64,000 nucleotides of DNA from Microbispora rosea (GTDB taxonomy: Bacteria > Actinomycetota > Actinomycetes > Streptosporangiales > Streptosporangiaceae): positions 1-64,000 of the forward strand of contig NZ_FTNI01000010.1 of assembly GCF_900156315.1 (NCBI RefSeq), written 5' to 3'. The stretch's first letter is position 1. Each line of letters starts with the position of its first letter. The translations under genes were made by a program, and so were the position numbers. The notes under the pieces are model-generated. The model was not told the origin of the DNA, made no database searches, and worked only from the letters and a program-made list of their open reading frames with translations. Shown here piece after piece: positions 23,118 to 30,655 of this stretch.

Positions 23118-23548
23118 TGGCCCGCCTCTTTCTCGCAGGCGGCCGTGATCGCGTCGAGGTCCTTGCCGGGCGGGGGTGAGCCGACCCTGATCCCCGGGTC
23201 GGCGGCCGTCGGGTCGGACGCGTCGACGCCGTTCCTGCGCAGGCAGGCGGCCGACTTGCGCATCCTTTCGAGGTCCTCCGCGGTGGGCGGGCGCTCCTGT
23301 GGACGGTATTTCTTGCAGGTCGTCAACGCGGCTTCGAGCTTGTCCTTGGGCACACCACGGCCGTCGAGATTGAAGGAGTCCTCGCCCGGTGGCGGGTCGG
23401 CGACGTTGATTCCCTGCTGGCGGAGGCACTGGGCGTACTTGACGAGCTGGTCGTGCCTGTTGTCATCGGCGCCGAGGCCCGGGATGACGCCACATCCCGC
23501 GACCAGGAACGCCAGGGCGAAAATGAATCTCTTCATGCGGGAAACCAT
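23114..23548 (-). CDS. Small lipoprotein of the efflux operon
   Basis: A roughly 140-residue lipoprotein (MKRFIFALAFLVAGC lipobox). The mature part has a repeated C..CLR pattern: YAQCLRQQGINVADPPPGED, LTTCKKYRP, SAACLRRNGVDASDP, ITAACEKEAG. This looks like an internal duplication of a two-Cys module (CLR..G(I/V)(N/D)..DP). Such proteins accompany MacB-type operons in actinomycetes, perhaps sensing or binding the substrate outside. ATG 23548 or 23536 could be the start; the shorter form gives the cleaner signal. First gene of the operon, divergent from the response regulator. Confidence 0.75.
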   Translation of the reverse strand: MVSRMKRFIFALAFLVAGCGVIPGLGADDNRHDQLVKYAQCLRQQGINVADPPPGEDSFNLDGRGVPKDKLEAALTTCKKYRPQERPPTAEDLERMRKSAACLRRNGVDASDPTAADPGIRVGSPPPGKDLDAITAACEKEAGQ

Positions 23549-23624
23549 CGCGGAGGAGACGTTTCGCGGCCGTCTCCGCGTTCGTTAACGCCAGGGAAAC
23601 CCCTGACCGGGTATGACTTGGGTC

Positions 23625-24281
23625 ATGCGCGTACTTGTGGCCGAAGACGAGAAGGCTCTCGCGGACCTGGTCGCCGAGGGCCTGCGCAGGTACGCGATGG
23701 CGGTCGACATCGCCTACGACGGCACCGCCGCGGCCGAACGGCTCAGCGTCAACGACTACGACGTGCTCGTGCTCGACCGCGACCTACCAGGCACATCTGG
23801 CGATGCCATCTGCCGTGACCTCGCGCAGGCGGGCGCCCGTACGAGGATCTTGATGCTGACGGCGGCGGCGTCGGTCCGCGATCGGGTCGCCGGGCTCGGC
23901 CTCGGTGCCGACGACTACTTGCCCAAGCCGTTCGCCTACGCGGAACTCGTGGCACGTGTCCAGGCCCTCGGACGCCGCAGCCAGGCGCCCGTCCCGCCAC
24001 TGCTGACCCACGGGGACATCGTCCTCGACACGCCGCGCATGCAGGCGTTCCGGGACGGCCGCTATCTGGCGCTGTCACGCAAGGAGTTCGCCGTACTGGA
24101 GGTCCTCATGCGGGCGGACGGCGCGATCGTGAGCGCGGAGGAACTGCTGGAACGGGCCTGGGACGAGCACACCGACCCGTTCAGCGGGGTCGTCCGGGTC
24201 ACCATGAGCAAGCTGCGCGCCAAACTCGGCGACCCTCCGGTCATCGAGACTGTCGCAGGCAGCGGATACCGCCTGCCATGA
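23625..24281 (+). CDS. OmpR/PhoB-type response regulator
   Basis: A 218-residue regulator: receiver domain with acidic pocket (VLVAEDEK), phosphorylatable Asp near residue 51 (VLVLDRDLPG), Thr in LMLTAA and Lys in YLPKPFAY, followed by an OmpR winged helix (YLALSRKEFAVLEVLM, GVVRVTMSKLRAKLGD, ETVAGSGYRLP). ATG 23625 is preferred; ATG 23613 adds four residues. It overlaps the kinase gene by ATGA and is divergent from the efflux operon, which it most likely controls, as in vancomycin- or envelope-stress-type systems. Confidence 0.93.
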   Translation: MRVLVAEDEKALADLVAEGLRRYAMAVDIAYDGTAAAERLSVNDYDVLVLDRDLPGTSGDAICRDLAQAGARTRILMLTAAASVRDRVAGLGLGADDYLPKPFAYAELVARVQALGRRSQAPVPPLLTHGDIVLDTPRMQAFRDGRYLALSRKEFAVLEVLMRADGAIVSAEELLERAWDEHTDPFSGVVRVTMSKLRAKLGDPPVIETVAGSGYRLP

Positions 24282-25384
24282 CGCTCAGGGTCCGGCTCGC
24301 CGCGCTCTACAGCGTCCTGTTCATCGCCACGTCCATAGCCGTGCTGGTCGCCGTCAACGTCTTCATCACATACGCCGCGGTGGGCCAAACGAAGTTCGAG
24401 GCGGGCACCGTCCATCTGGCCCCTGAGGGCAAGACCGTCATCGTGCGGCAGACGACCGTCACCGGGATTTCGATCATCACACTGGTGGTGGGGGTGGTGC
24501 TGGTCGCGGTCTCGATCTGGGCCGGGTGGTGGCTGGCCGGGCGCACTCTCCGGCCGCTGGCGCGGATCACGTCGACCGCCCGGCAATTGTCAGTCACGAA
24601 CCTGGACGAACGGATCGCGCTCAAGGGCCCGAAGGACGAGTTGAAAGAGTTGGCCGACACCTTCGACGCCATGCTCGACAGACTCGAACGCGCGGTGACC
24701 GCACAGAGCAGGTTCGTCGCGAACGCCTCGCATGAGCTGCGGACGCCGCTCGCCATTCAGCGGGCGGCCATCGAGATCGGCCTGGCCGACCCCACCCCTG
24801 ACCGGATCGAGCGTTTCCGAGCGGAATTGCTGGAGGCCAACCGGCGGACCGAACGGCTGATCGACGGACTACTGGTGCTGGCGCGTAGCGAGCACGGCCT
24901 AGACGAGGTCGAGCCGGTGCGGTTCGACCGGGTCGTCGCGGACGTTGTCGCCGGCTTCCCCAGTGTCAAGCTGCAGTCCCAGCCCACCTTGGTGACCGGG
25001 GATGCCGTACTGCTGACCCAGTTGGTGACCAACCTGGTCGACAACGCGGTCCGACACAATGTGCCCAGCGGAAGCGTCGACGTGCGTGTGACACCAGATG
25101 GCGGGCTGGTCGTGTCCAATACCGGCCCCGAGGTCCCGGCGGATCGCATTCCCGAACTGTTCGAGCCCTTCCGCCGTATGGCGCCCGACCGTACGCGAAG
25201 CGCCGACGGCTCCGGCCTGGGCCTTTCCATCGTCGTTTCAATCGCGAGAGCCCACGCGATGACCGTGACGGCACGACCGAATCCGGGCGGCGGCTTAATG
25301 GTTTGCTGCCGCCTCTCAAGACCTGCAGGCCCGAGCCAATTCCGGGAAGAAGTAGGCGTAGGTCTCGCCGTGGAAGATCAGTAG
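24278..25384 (+). CDS. Sensor histidine kinase
   Basis: A 368-residue kinase with two membrane segments (residues about 7-30 and 67-92) enclosing a very short extracellular loop of about 40 residues, then HAMP (LAGRTLRPLARITSTARQLS), HisKA with NASHELRTPLAIQ (His about 151), and ATPase boxes LVTNLVDNAVRHN, SNTGPEVP and DGSGLGLSIV. The small loop suggests sensing within the membrane or through another protein, for example the lipoprotein of the divergent operon. Complete and intact. Confidence 0.92.
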   Translation: MTLRVRLAALYSVLFIATSIAVLVAVNVFITYAAVGQTKFEAGTVHLAPEGKTVIVRQTTVTGISIITLVVGVVLVAVSIWAGWWLAGRTLRPLARITSTARQLSVTNLDERIALKGPKDELKELADTFDAMLDRLERAVTAQSRFVANASHELRTPLAIQRAAIEIGLADPTPDRIERFRAELLEANRRTERLIDGLLVLARSEHGLDEVEPVRFDRVVADVVAGFPSVKLQSQPTLVTGDAVLLTQLVTNLVDNAVRHNVPSGSVDVRVTPDGGLVVSNTGPEVPADRIPELFEPFRRMAPDRTRSADGSGLGLSIVVSIARAHAMTVTARPNPGGGLMVCCRLSRPAGPSQFREEVGVGLAVEDQ

Positions 25385-25489
25385 CGGGGCTGCGGCCAAG
25401 AGGTCGGCCGCGCCGGGCTGTTATTAGGCGCCCACGATGCCGGGCACCGCCTTGATGCCAGGGTCGGTGGCGCGGCCCTTACCGCGTAG

Positions 25490-25745
25490 CCGCCGCCGTC
25501 AAAAGCGAGCCTTCCCCACGCCAAGATCGCGAACGTGGGTAATCACGCGGCCAGTTCGGCCCGATCATCATGACCAGCGATCTCACTGAACAGGCCGTGG
25601 CGGCGTGCATCGCGAAGTACGCCACCGAGGCGGCCGAATGCGTCGGCACCCTGGACCGGCGGATCGTCAACACCGAAGACCTGACCGCGCTGCCGATCCG
25701 CGATCACGCCCGCCGACTCATCACCCTATCCAGGGCATTTCCGCG
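25490..25745 (+). pseudogene. Replication initiator (RepSA-like) fragment
   Basis: PIIMTSDLTEQAVAACIAKY, then ATEAAECVGTLDRRI and LPIRDHARRLI match the segment of pSAM2-type Rep proteins that has (Y/C)IAKYATKAAE. The rest of the protein is missing on both sides and the frame changes after 25745. It supports the view that an integrative element once occupied this region. The following 25746-26073 holds no gene I can support. Confidence 0.6.
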
Positions 25746-26073
25746 ACATCCGATGGCAAGGCCCAACGAAGGAGGGCCGCGGCAGTCGATCGCCCCAACC
25801 ACGTATGCCGAGATCCGAAGTGAGCGATCGTCGCGGCGTCAAGTGGCGACTTCTGCCGGCCTTTCGGGCGCGCGGGCGGTGCGTGCCCGGACCGGCCGGA
25901 GAGCCGCAGGGGGCGCGCTTGCCGACTGACGCGCCCGGCGGGCCGCGCAGCGGGCCGCCTTTAATAGCGAGAAGAAAAGTAGCTTTCAATCTTGGGGGCG
26001 AGGCCGGACATCGCCATAGCAGCTGCCAGAGGCCGGCTGCCTCGCTGATCGCGGAGTCCGTACGCTACGGCCT

Positions 26074-26616
26074 ATGTCTACTGATAGTCCGGGTTGTCGC
26101 TGCATCGTCTGCCATGACTATGGGGACCGCGATGAGTGGGATGCCATGGATCGGCATACCGTTGAGCATGTCCGGAGTCGCGGCTGGAGTGTGACGATGA
26201 TTCCGGAGGACGATCTGGGGCCCGGCTTCGCCTACACCGTCGGCCTGTGGCACACCTACCGGTCGCCTGAGCTGGCCATGTTCGGTCTGGACGTTCATTT
26301 CATGCACGAGCTGCTGAACCGCCTTGGAGACGGTGTCGCTACGGGGAAGCCTGTCGAAGCGGAGCAGGAGCGGTACGACCTCATCGCACGGCACCCCGTG
26401 GTCCTTAAACAGGTCGACCTGAGGTGGTATCGAGAGTTCTTCGGGCAGGCGATCTCGTTTTACCGGCGTCCACCGTTTCCGGTGCTGGAAGTTGTGTGGC
26501 CTGACCCCGATGGCCGGTTCCCTTGGCATCCGGACTGCGCCGAGCAGTATCGGGAGCTACAGCCCTCGCTGTGGCTCTGGCCCGGCGACCAACGAATTCT
26601 TTCTTCGTCTCATTGA
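26074..26616 (+). CDS. DUF4262 family protein
   Basis: A 180-residue cytoplasmic protein. CRCIVCHDYGDRDEWDAMDR is followed by HTVEHVRSRGWSVTMIPEDD and FAYTVGLWHTYRSPELAMFG, the DUF4262 pattern (F.YTVGL.....PEL...G). The C-terminus has W(Y)PD..G.FPW. The family has no established function; members are scattered in actinomycetes, often in accessory DNA. The N-terminal C.C..C set might bind metal. No operon partner; the stop is followed by 200 bp of unassigned sequence. Confidence 0.8.
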   Translation: MSTDSPGCRCIVCHDYGDRDEWDAMDRHTVEHVRSRGWSVTMIPEDDLGPGFAYTVGLWHTYRSPELAMFGLDVHFMHELLNRLGDGVATGKPVEAEQERYDLIARHPVVLKQVDLRWYREFFGQAISFYRRPPFPVLEVVWPDPDGRFPWHPDCAEQYRELQPSLWLWPGDQRILSSSH

Positions 26617-26838
26617 GAGTAAGACGCCGCGCTGAGGACGACTTGCTCCCCGCGAGGGATTTCTAGGACGTCTTGACGACGTCCCATCAGGTGGTCCCCT
26701 TGACCCTGCTCCTGGCTGCACCCTTGATCCTGTCCATCGACAGAGGGGAGGCGAAGGGAGGCAGCGTATGCAGCGAGGGGAGGACCCGGCAGAGCGGCGC
26801 CGTGTGGTGGCGGCGAGTGCGGGCGCCGGTGGGGGTGG

Positions 26839-26991
26839 GTGGATGACGAGATGCGGGCGCGGGTGGCGGCATCTCGGGCGGCTCAGGAACTTCCGCCAGT
26901 GGTTGAGGATCTGGCGGTGTTGGAACGGGTGGCGTCGGTGTTCCGGCTCGTCGGCGGGGACGAGTCGGAGCACCTGCGCCGGGTGGCCTAA
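26839..26991 (+). CDS. Very small protein convergent with a recombinase
   Basis: GTG at 26839 gives 50 residues (MDDEMRARVAASRAAQELPP, then VVEDLAVLERVASVFRLVGG and DESEHLRRVA). Acidic, helical and overlapping the recombinase 3' end by 4 bp. Codon use is normal for the region. I do not recognise it. Short genes in this convergent position next to large serine recombinases are seen in actinomycete elements, so it may be a relic or an accessory factor. Confidence 0.4.
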   Translation: MDDEMRARVAASRAAQELPPVVEDLAVLERVASVFRLVGGDESEHLRRVA

Positions 26992-27765
26992 GGGATCCAG
27001 TCGAAGGTGAACCTGTCGGGGTCCCACTTCTTGCGCGGGTCGGCGGGCGCGACGGTGATAGTGCGGATGACCGCGGCAACGATCGCGCGTTGCTGGGAGA
27101 CGTTCATGGCCTCCCACCGGGTGAGCATCTCCTGAGCGGTGCCGACGAAGGGGATCAGGGGCGAGGTACGCGACAGGCTCGCCAACTGGGCACGGTTCTT
27201 GTCCAGCCGCAGTTCGATCGGGGCGCGGGCGGCCATCCATTCCTTGCGGCTGATTTCACGGCTGGCCCAGGCGTGCGCGAGTTCTTCCAGCAGTTCCTCG
27301 TCAGCGCGTACGACCTCGGCGAGGTTGTCATCATCGCCGCCATCGTGGCGGATGCGCTCGCCGAGGGCAGGAGAGTCGAGCGCGGTCAGCAGCACGTCGC
27401 GGACATAGTCGTCGGTACGGGCGGTGTTGGTGGCGACACCGCCGCATGAGCCGCTACCGGGAACGCTCGGACAGACGTACCGGGGGACTCCTGCGCGGGG
27501 GCGGCCGTTCATCCGGTGCCCGCAACGGCCGCAGCGCAGAATCCCGGACAGGAGGTAGGTACGCCCGGTGGCGGCCTGGCGGCGGTAGTCGCGTGTGGAA
27601 TCGCTGAGTAATGCACGCAGCCGGTCGGAGTCGACCGGGCTGATGACCGCGGGCCAGACGGCGTCGGCGACGATCTCACCCAGCAGGGGGCGGGTGGTCT
27701 CGAAGCTGCTGCGAGACTGATCCTGGCCCTTGGTCGCCCGGCAAGCCCGGTGCCGATCGAGGGCC
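26988..27765 (-). pseudogene. Large serine recombinase, C-terminal part only
   Basis: The frame is open from about 27765: TRPLLGEIVADAVWPAVISP, DRLRALLSDSTRDYRRQAAT, then the zinc-ribbon start LLSGILRCGRCGHRMNGRPR and YVCPS, a coiled region (LLEELAHAWASREISRKEWM), and the conserved end VIRTITVAPADPRKKWDPDR-FTFDWIP. The Ser-containing catalytic domain is missing; the antitoxin promoter at 27794 abuts the break. Large serine recombinases integrate phages and elements. The relic at 5.6 kb contains the complementary N-terminal piece but lies in the wrong order to be the same gene split once. Confidence 0.75.
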
Positions 27766-27793
27766 AGAGCAGTCTCCGGCCATCACCTGCATA

Positions 27794-27816
27794 TCAGAAC
27801 ACGTTCTGACTATGAT
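27794..27816 (+). promoter_or_regulatory. Operator and -10 box of the antitoxin/toxin pair
   Basis: TCAGAAC-AC-GTTCTGA (27794-27809) is a 7-bp-arm palindrome directly before -10 TATGAT (27811-27816). The ATG at 27823 is 6 nt downstream, again a leaderless layout. Confidence 0.6.
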
Positions 27817-27822
27817 GACGAT

Positions 27823-28293
27823 ATGAGCGCGAGTCATGCAGAGTCGGTGACGTTCTCAGACTTGTCAAGGAATCCGCGAGCGGTCGCGGAGCGTGCGACA
27901 CGTTTGGGGCGGGTCCGTGTCACGCATCGGGATGCACCGGACTTCTACTTGACGGCTGCGGACCGCGAGGAGCAGCGAGACCGGACACTCGCGACGGCGT
28001 CTCGCTTGTTCCTTGCGCTCCTCAAACATGATCCGACAGCCAGGACATTGGTTATCGCGATGCCTGAGGTCTTCCCCTGGGTTCGCCACCTCACCACGGA
28101 CGAACTGCGGAGTTTCACGTTCGAACTGGTCGCGGCTCTGTCCGACGCTGCAGAGTTGGACTTGGACAGCCAGTCGGAAGAAGTGATCGCGGGCTGGCGG
28201 GCGACGGCTCGGATCAAGGCGGACCCGGCGGAGTACGCGGACGCGCGTAAGCCTACGAGCGGAGATTTCGGACCGGTTGAGGTCTCTGTATGA
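27823..28293 (+). CDS. Phd/YefM-like antitoxin with long C-terminal domain
   Basis: A 156-residue protein. The N-terminus VTFSDLSRNPRAVAERATRL followed by GRVRVTHRDAPDFYLT resembles the Phd/YefM DNA-binding fold. Residues about 50-156 form a larger helical domain (ASRLFLALLKHDPTARTLVI, LRSFTFELVAALSDAAELDL, GWRATARIKADPAEY) presumably for binding the toxin. ATG 27823 is chosen from the promoter spacing. The stop overlaps the toxin start as ATGA. Part of this gene is duplicated in scrambled form at 2825-2885. Confidence 0.7.
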   Translation: MSASHAESVTFSDLSRNPRAVAERATRLGRVRVTHRDAPDFYLTAADREEQRDRTLATASRLFLALLKHDPTARTLVIAMPEVFPWVRHLTTDELRSFTFELVAALSDAAELDLDSQSEEVIAGWRATARIKADPAEYADARKPTSGDFGPVEVSV

Positions 28294-28647
28294 GTCCCAA
28301 ACGCGGGGATCGTGTCACCGTTCCCCCTCCTGACGGTGAGTGGGATGTGCGCTTCGCTGCCAGTGGTGCGGTGAGGGGGGTGGGAGGAATTGTGCAGGCA
28401 CGCTCTGGCCAACGCGCGGCGCTGCCTTGAAGCTTTACGCACAGATCCACGCTCGCGAGCAGATCACGAGCGCCAGCATCGTCTCCGCGGCGACCTTGCA
28501 GTTCACCGCCACAACGGCAAGGACCTCGAACAGTGGGAGTTCGAGGTCACAAATGGAGGCCGTGTCCGATACGTCATCGACGACGGGACGCGCACCGTGT
28601 GGTTGATCTACGCTTCGCCTCGCCATCCGAAAGACACGGACGCGTGA
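28290..28647 (+). pseudogene. Type II toxin-like gene broken by a one-base G-tract change
   Basis: ATG 28290 gives MSPKRGDRVTVPPPDGEWDV and RFAASGAVRG in one frame. After the run of six G at 28375-28380 the expected continuation WEELCRHALANARRCLEALR, HRLRGDLAVHRHNGKDLEQW and VRYVIDDGTRTVWLIYASPR-HPKDTDA is in the next frame. Five G would restore one 118-residue protein of a family paired with such antitoxins in actinomycetes, RelE-like in its end (RV.Y.IDD..RTVW...A...HPK). The homopolymer could be a real inactivation, phase variation, or a sequencing error. Confidence 0.7.
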
Positions 28648-28666
28648 TCCGTTACTCGCCGATCTA

Positions 28667-28776
28667 TTGCCCGAAGTGAATCGCTACCACCAGCAACACC
28701 TTTTTAGGTGCCGAACGGCTACTGCGGCACCGGAGTCTCCTGCCCCGTCGGCCTGGCGACCTCTGGCGGCGAGTAG
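28667..28776 (+). pseudogene. Dispersed peptide family, copy G (decayed ORF2)
   Basis: TTG 28667 opens MPEVNRYHQQHLF. A one-base loss then moves [22 protein letters not shown] (TAG 28774-28776) into another frame, and nine bases of the Gly-rich loop are absent, exactly as in copy D. ORF1 is missing; the toxin gene ends 20 nt upstream. Downstream the GAGACCTCCG arm of the copy F terminator is kept, without its partner. Confidence 0.6.
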
Positions 28777-28927
28777 CGGGATCGTGAGACCTCCGAGCGG
28801 CGTCGCGCTACTGACCTCCAGGCTCATCCGCGTGCGGGCCTGCTCCGAGCCATGAGCATCCGGCCGCCTCGGCTGCCCGGGCTGAAGGTCCGCGCCTCTG
28901 GGAGCAGCGTCGGCCGGCTGATCCGGC

Positions 28928-29668
28928 TCAGGCACGGGCGGCGCGTTCGATCGCCACTCCCACGCCGTTGAGCAGATGGTCAAGGCCGGCGTGGAAGTCG
29001 TCGTCCGGAGCGGCCCCCGGGCGGGGGGTGAACACCCCGGCCTCGACGGCGCGGGCCAGTGCCGGGAACCGGGCGGGGTCGGCGAGCTCGGTGAGCAGGG
29101 CGGCGTACGTCTCGTCGGCCCTTTCCTCTGGTTCGGCGGGGATGGACGTCAGGAGTTGGGCGGCGCCGCGCACGTAGTGCAGCACCAGCATGACCACAGA
29201 GAACCGGGCCCGCGGGTCCAGTGGCGTGCCGCCGAGGGAGCGCAGCGCGGCGTCCAGCCAGGCGAGCTGGCCGGGGTCCATCGGCGGGGAGTTCGCCAGC
29301 TGGGCGATCCACGGATGCCGCAGGTAGACGTCGAACAGTTCGACGGCCCATCGGGTGAGTGAGCCGCGCCAGTCGGCCGGCGCCGTGTCGAACTCCGGCG
29401 GCGGGCCGGGTGCGGCGGCCAGCATGAACAGGTGCAGGTCGTCCTTGCCGGCCACGTGCCGGTACAGCGACATGGGCGCGCAGCCGAGCCGTTCGGCGAG
29501 CCGGGCCATGGACAGCGCGGCCAGGCCCTCCTCGTCGGCGAGGGCGATGGCCGCCGCCACGATCCGCTCCAGGCTGAGCGCGGGCGTGCGTCCCCGTCCC
29601 TTCGGCTTGGCCCGTCCCCACAGCACGTTCAGCGCGTGCGGCAGCTCGTTCCCGATGTCGTCCGGCAT
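28928..29668 (-). CDS. TetR-family repressor
   Basis: A 246-residue TetR protein with HTH ALSLERIVAAAIALADEEGL and MARLAERLGCAPMSLYRHVA, KDDL at the domain end, and a TetR_C-type ligand domain (LRHPWIAQLANSPPMDPGQL, FSVVMLVLHYVRGAAQL). It is divergent from a DUF2306 membrane-protein gene; three identical-pattern palindromes in the gap are its likely binding sites. Proteins of this branch usually respond to small hydrophobic compounds. Start ATG 29668 overlaps the operator region by position only slightly upstream. Confidence 0.9.
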   Translation of the reverse strand: MPDDIGNELPHALNVLWGRAKPKGRGRTPALSLERIVAAAIALADEEGLAALSMARLAERLGCAPMSLYRHVAGKDDLHLFMLAAAPGPPPEFDTAPADWRGSLTRWAVELFDVYLRHPWIAQLANSPPMDPGQLAWLDAALRSLGGTPLDPRARFSVVMLVLHYVRGAAQLLTSIPAEPEERADETYAALLTELADPARFPALARAVEAGVFTPRPGAAPDDDFHAGLDHLLNGVGVAIERAARA

Positions 29669-29688
29669 TCCAGTGAGCTTACCAGTTT

Positions 29689-29740
29689 GCGTATGGCCTA
29701 CGCGTTGCGTATATGGTACGCATTAGCGTATGGGATACGC
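29689..29740. promoter_or_regulatory. Three tandem TetR operators GCGTA-N5-TACGC
   Basis: Three 15-bp palindromes with identical arms occur at 29689-29703, 29707-29721 and 29726-29740, spaced 18 and 19 bp from start to start. They lie between divergent start codons (29668 and 29768). The near two-turn phasing suits cooperative binding of TetR dimers. Confidence 0.8.
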
Positions 29741-29767
29741 ACCCTCGACCGTCCTCTTGGAGCCGTA

Positions 29768-30487
29768 ATGCACACGACGATCGACAGTCCTCCGCCGGCA
29801 TCGGCCCGCCGGCGTCCGTGGTGGCGGCGCCGCTGGACGCTGCCGCTCGGCCTGGTCACGGCCGGGTTCCTCGCGTTCTCGTTGCCGCCGTACCTGACCG
29901 GGGACCCGTCGCTGTCCCGGGTGCCGCAGCCACAGGGGTTCGGCCTGCACTACCCGCTGCTCGTGGCGCACGTACTGTTCGCCTCGATCGCCATGGTGAC
30001 CGCGTTCTTCCAGGTATGGCCGTGGTTCCGGCGGCGGCACCCGGTGGGGCATCGGCGCGCCGGGCGGGTCTACGTGTTCGCCGGGGTGCTGCCTGCCGGG
30101 CTGACCGGCCTGGTCATCGGGGCGCGTACCCCGTTCGGGCTGTTCCTCGCGGTCAGCGACGTGCTCCTCGCCCTGCTGTGGCTCGCCTTCACCGTGGCGG
30201 GCTGGCGCGCCGCCCGCGCCCGCCGGTACGCCGACCACCGGCGCTGGATGCTGCGCAGCGCCGTGCTGACCTACTCCATCATCACCAACCGGGTGTGGAC
30301 CGGGACCCTGATCATCGCCCTGGCCCCGCTGCAGGACACCGTCTTCCGCGGCGACCCCGACCTGATGGCGTGGACGATCTCCGGCCTGTCCGGGTGGCTC
30401 GGCTGGACGATCCCGCTGCTGGCCGTGGAGTGGTACCTGGAGCGCGAGGTGGCCCGCCGCGGCCGCCGCACCGCCCCCGCGACCTGA
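29768..30487 (+). CDS. DUF2306-type integral membrane protein
   Basis: A 239-residue protein with a basic N-terminus (RRRPWWRRRW) and about six membrane segments (LPLGLVTAGFLAFSLPPYLT, LLVAHVLFASIAMVTAFFQV, VYVFAGVLPAGLTGLVIGA, VSDVLLALLWLAFTVAGW, AVLTYSIITNRVWTGTLIIA, MAWTISGLSGWLGWTIPLLA). His residues H-P-V-G-H-R-R-A-G-R and YADHRRWMLRS are conserved in DUF2306 proteins, whose function is not established (possibly heme- or quinone-related). Controlled by the divergent TetR. Peptide copy H relic follows the stop. Confidence 0.8.
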   Translation: MHTTIDSPPPASARRRPWWRRRWTLPLGLVTAGFLAFSLPPYLTGDPSLSRVPQPQGFGLHYPLLVAHVLFASIAMVTAFFQVWPWFRRRHPVGHRRAGRVYVFAGVLPAGLTGLVIGARTPFGLFLAVSDVLLALLWLAFTVAGWRAARARRYADHRRWMLRSAVLTYSIITNRVWTGTLIIALAPLQDTVFRGDPDLMAWTISGLSGWLGWTIPLLAVEWYLEREVARRGRRTAPAT

Positions 30488-30572
30488 TCCCGGAGGGCGG
30501 TCCCGGTCCGACCCCGGAACGACCGCCCGCCCCGGAACCACCGCCGCGGGTGGTCTCCGCCACTGAAGGCTC

Positions 30573-30623
30573 GTCGGCACCGGCTTCTCCTGCGCCGTCG
30601 GCCTCAGCGCCGGCGAAGCCTGA
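30573..30623 (+). pseudogene. Dispersed peptide family, copy H (3' scrap)
   Basis: VGTGFSCAVGLSAGEA-stop corresponds to the last 16 codons of ORF2 ([15 protein letters not shown] in copy C). Only this end is left, 86 bp after the DUF2306 stop. Confidence 0.45.
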
Positions 30624-30655
30624 CAGGCTCTGCGGGTATCACGGCGAACCGCGGT

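Noticed and set aside
25726-25989. Gly/Pro-rich minus frame near the Rep fragment
   Set aside because: No motif and biased composition; best seen as non-coding.
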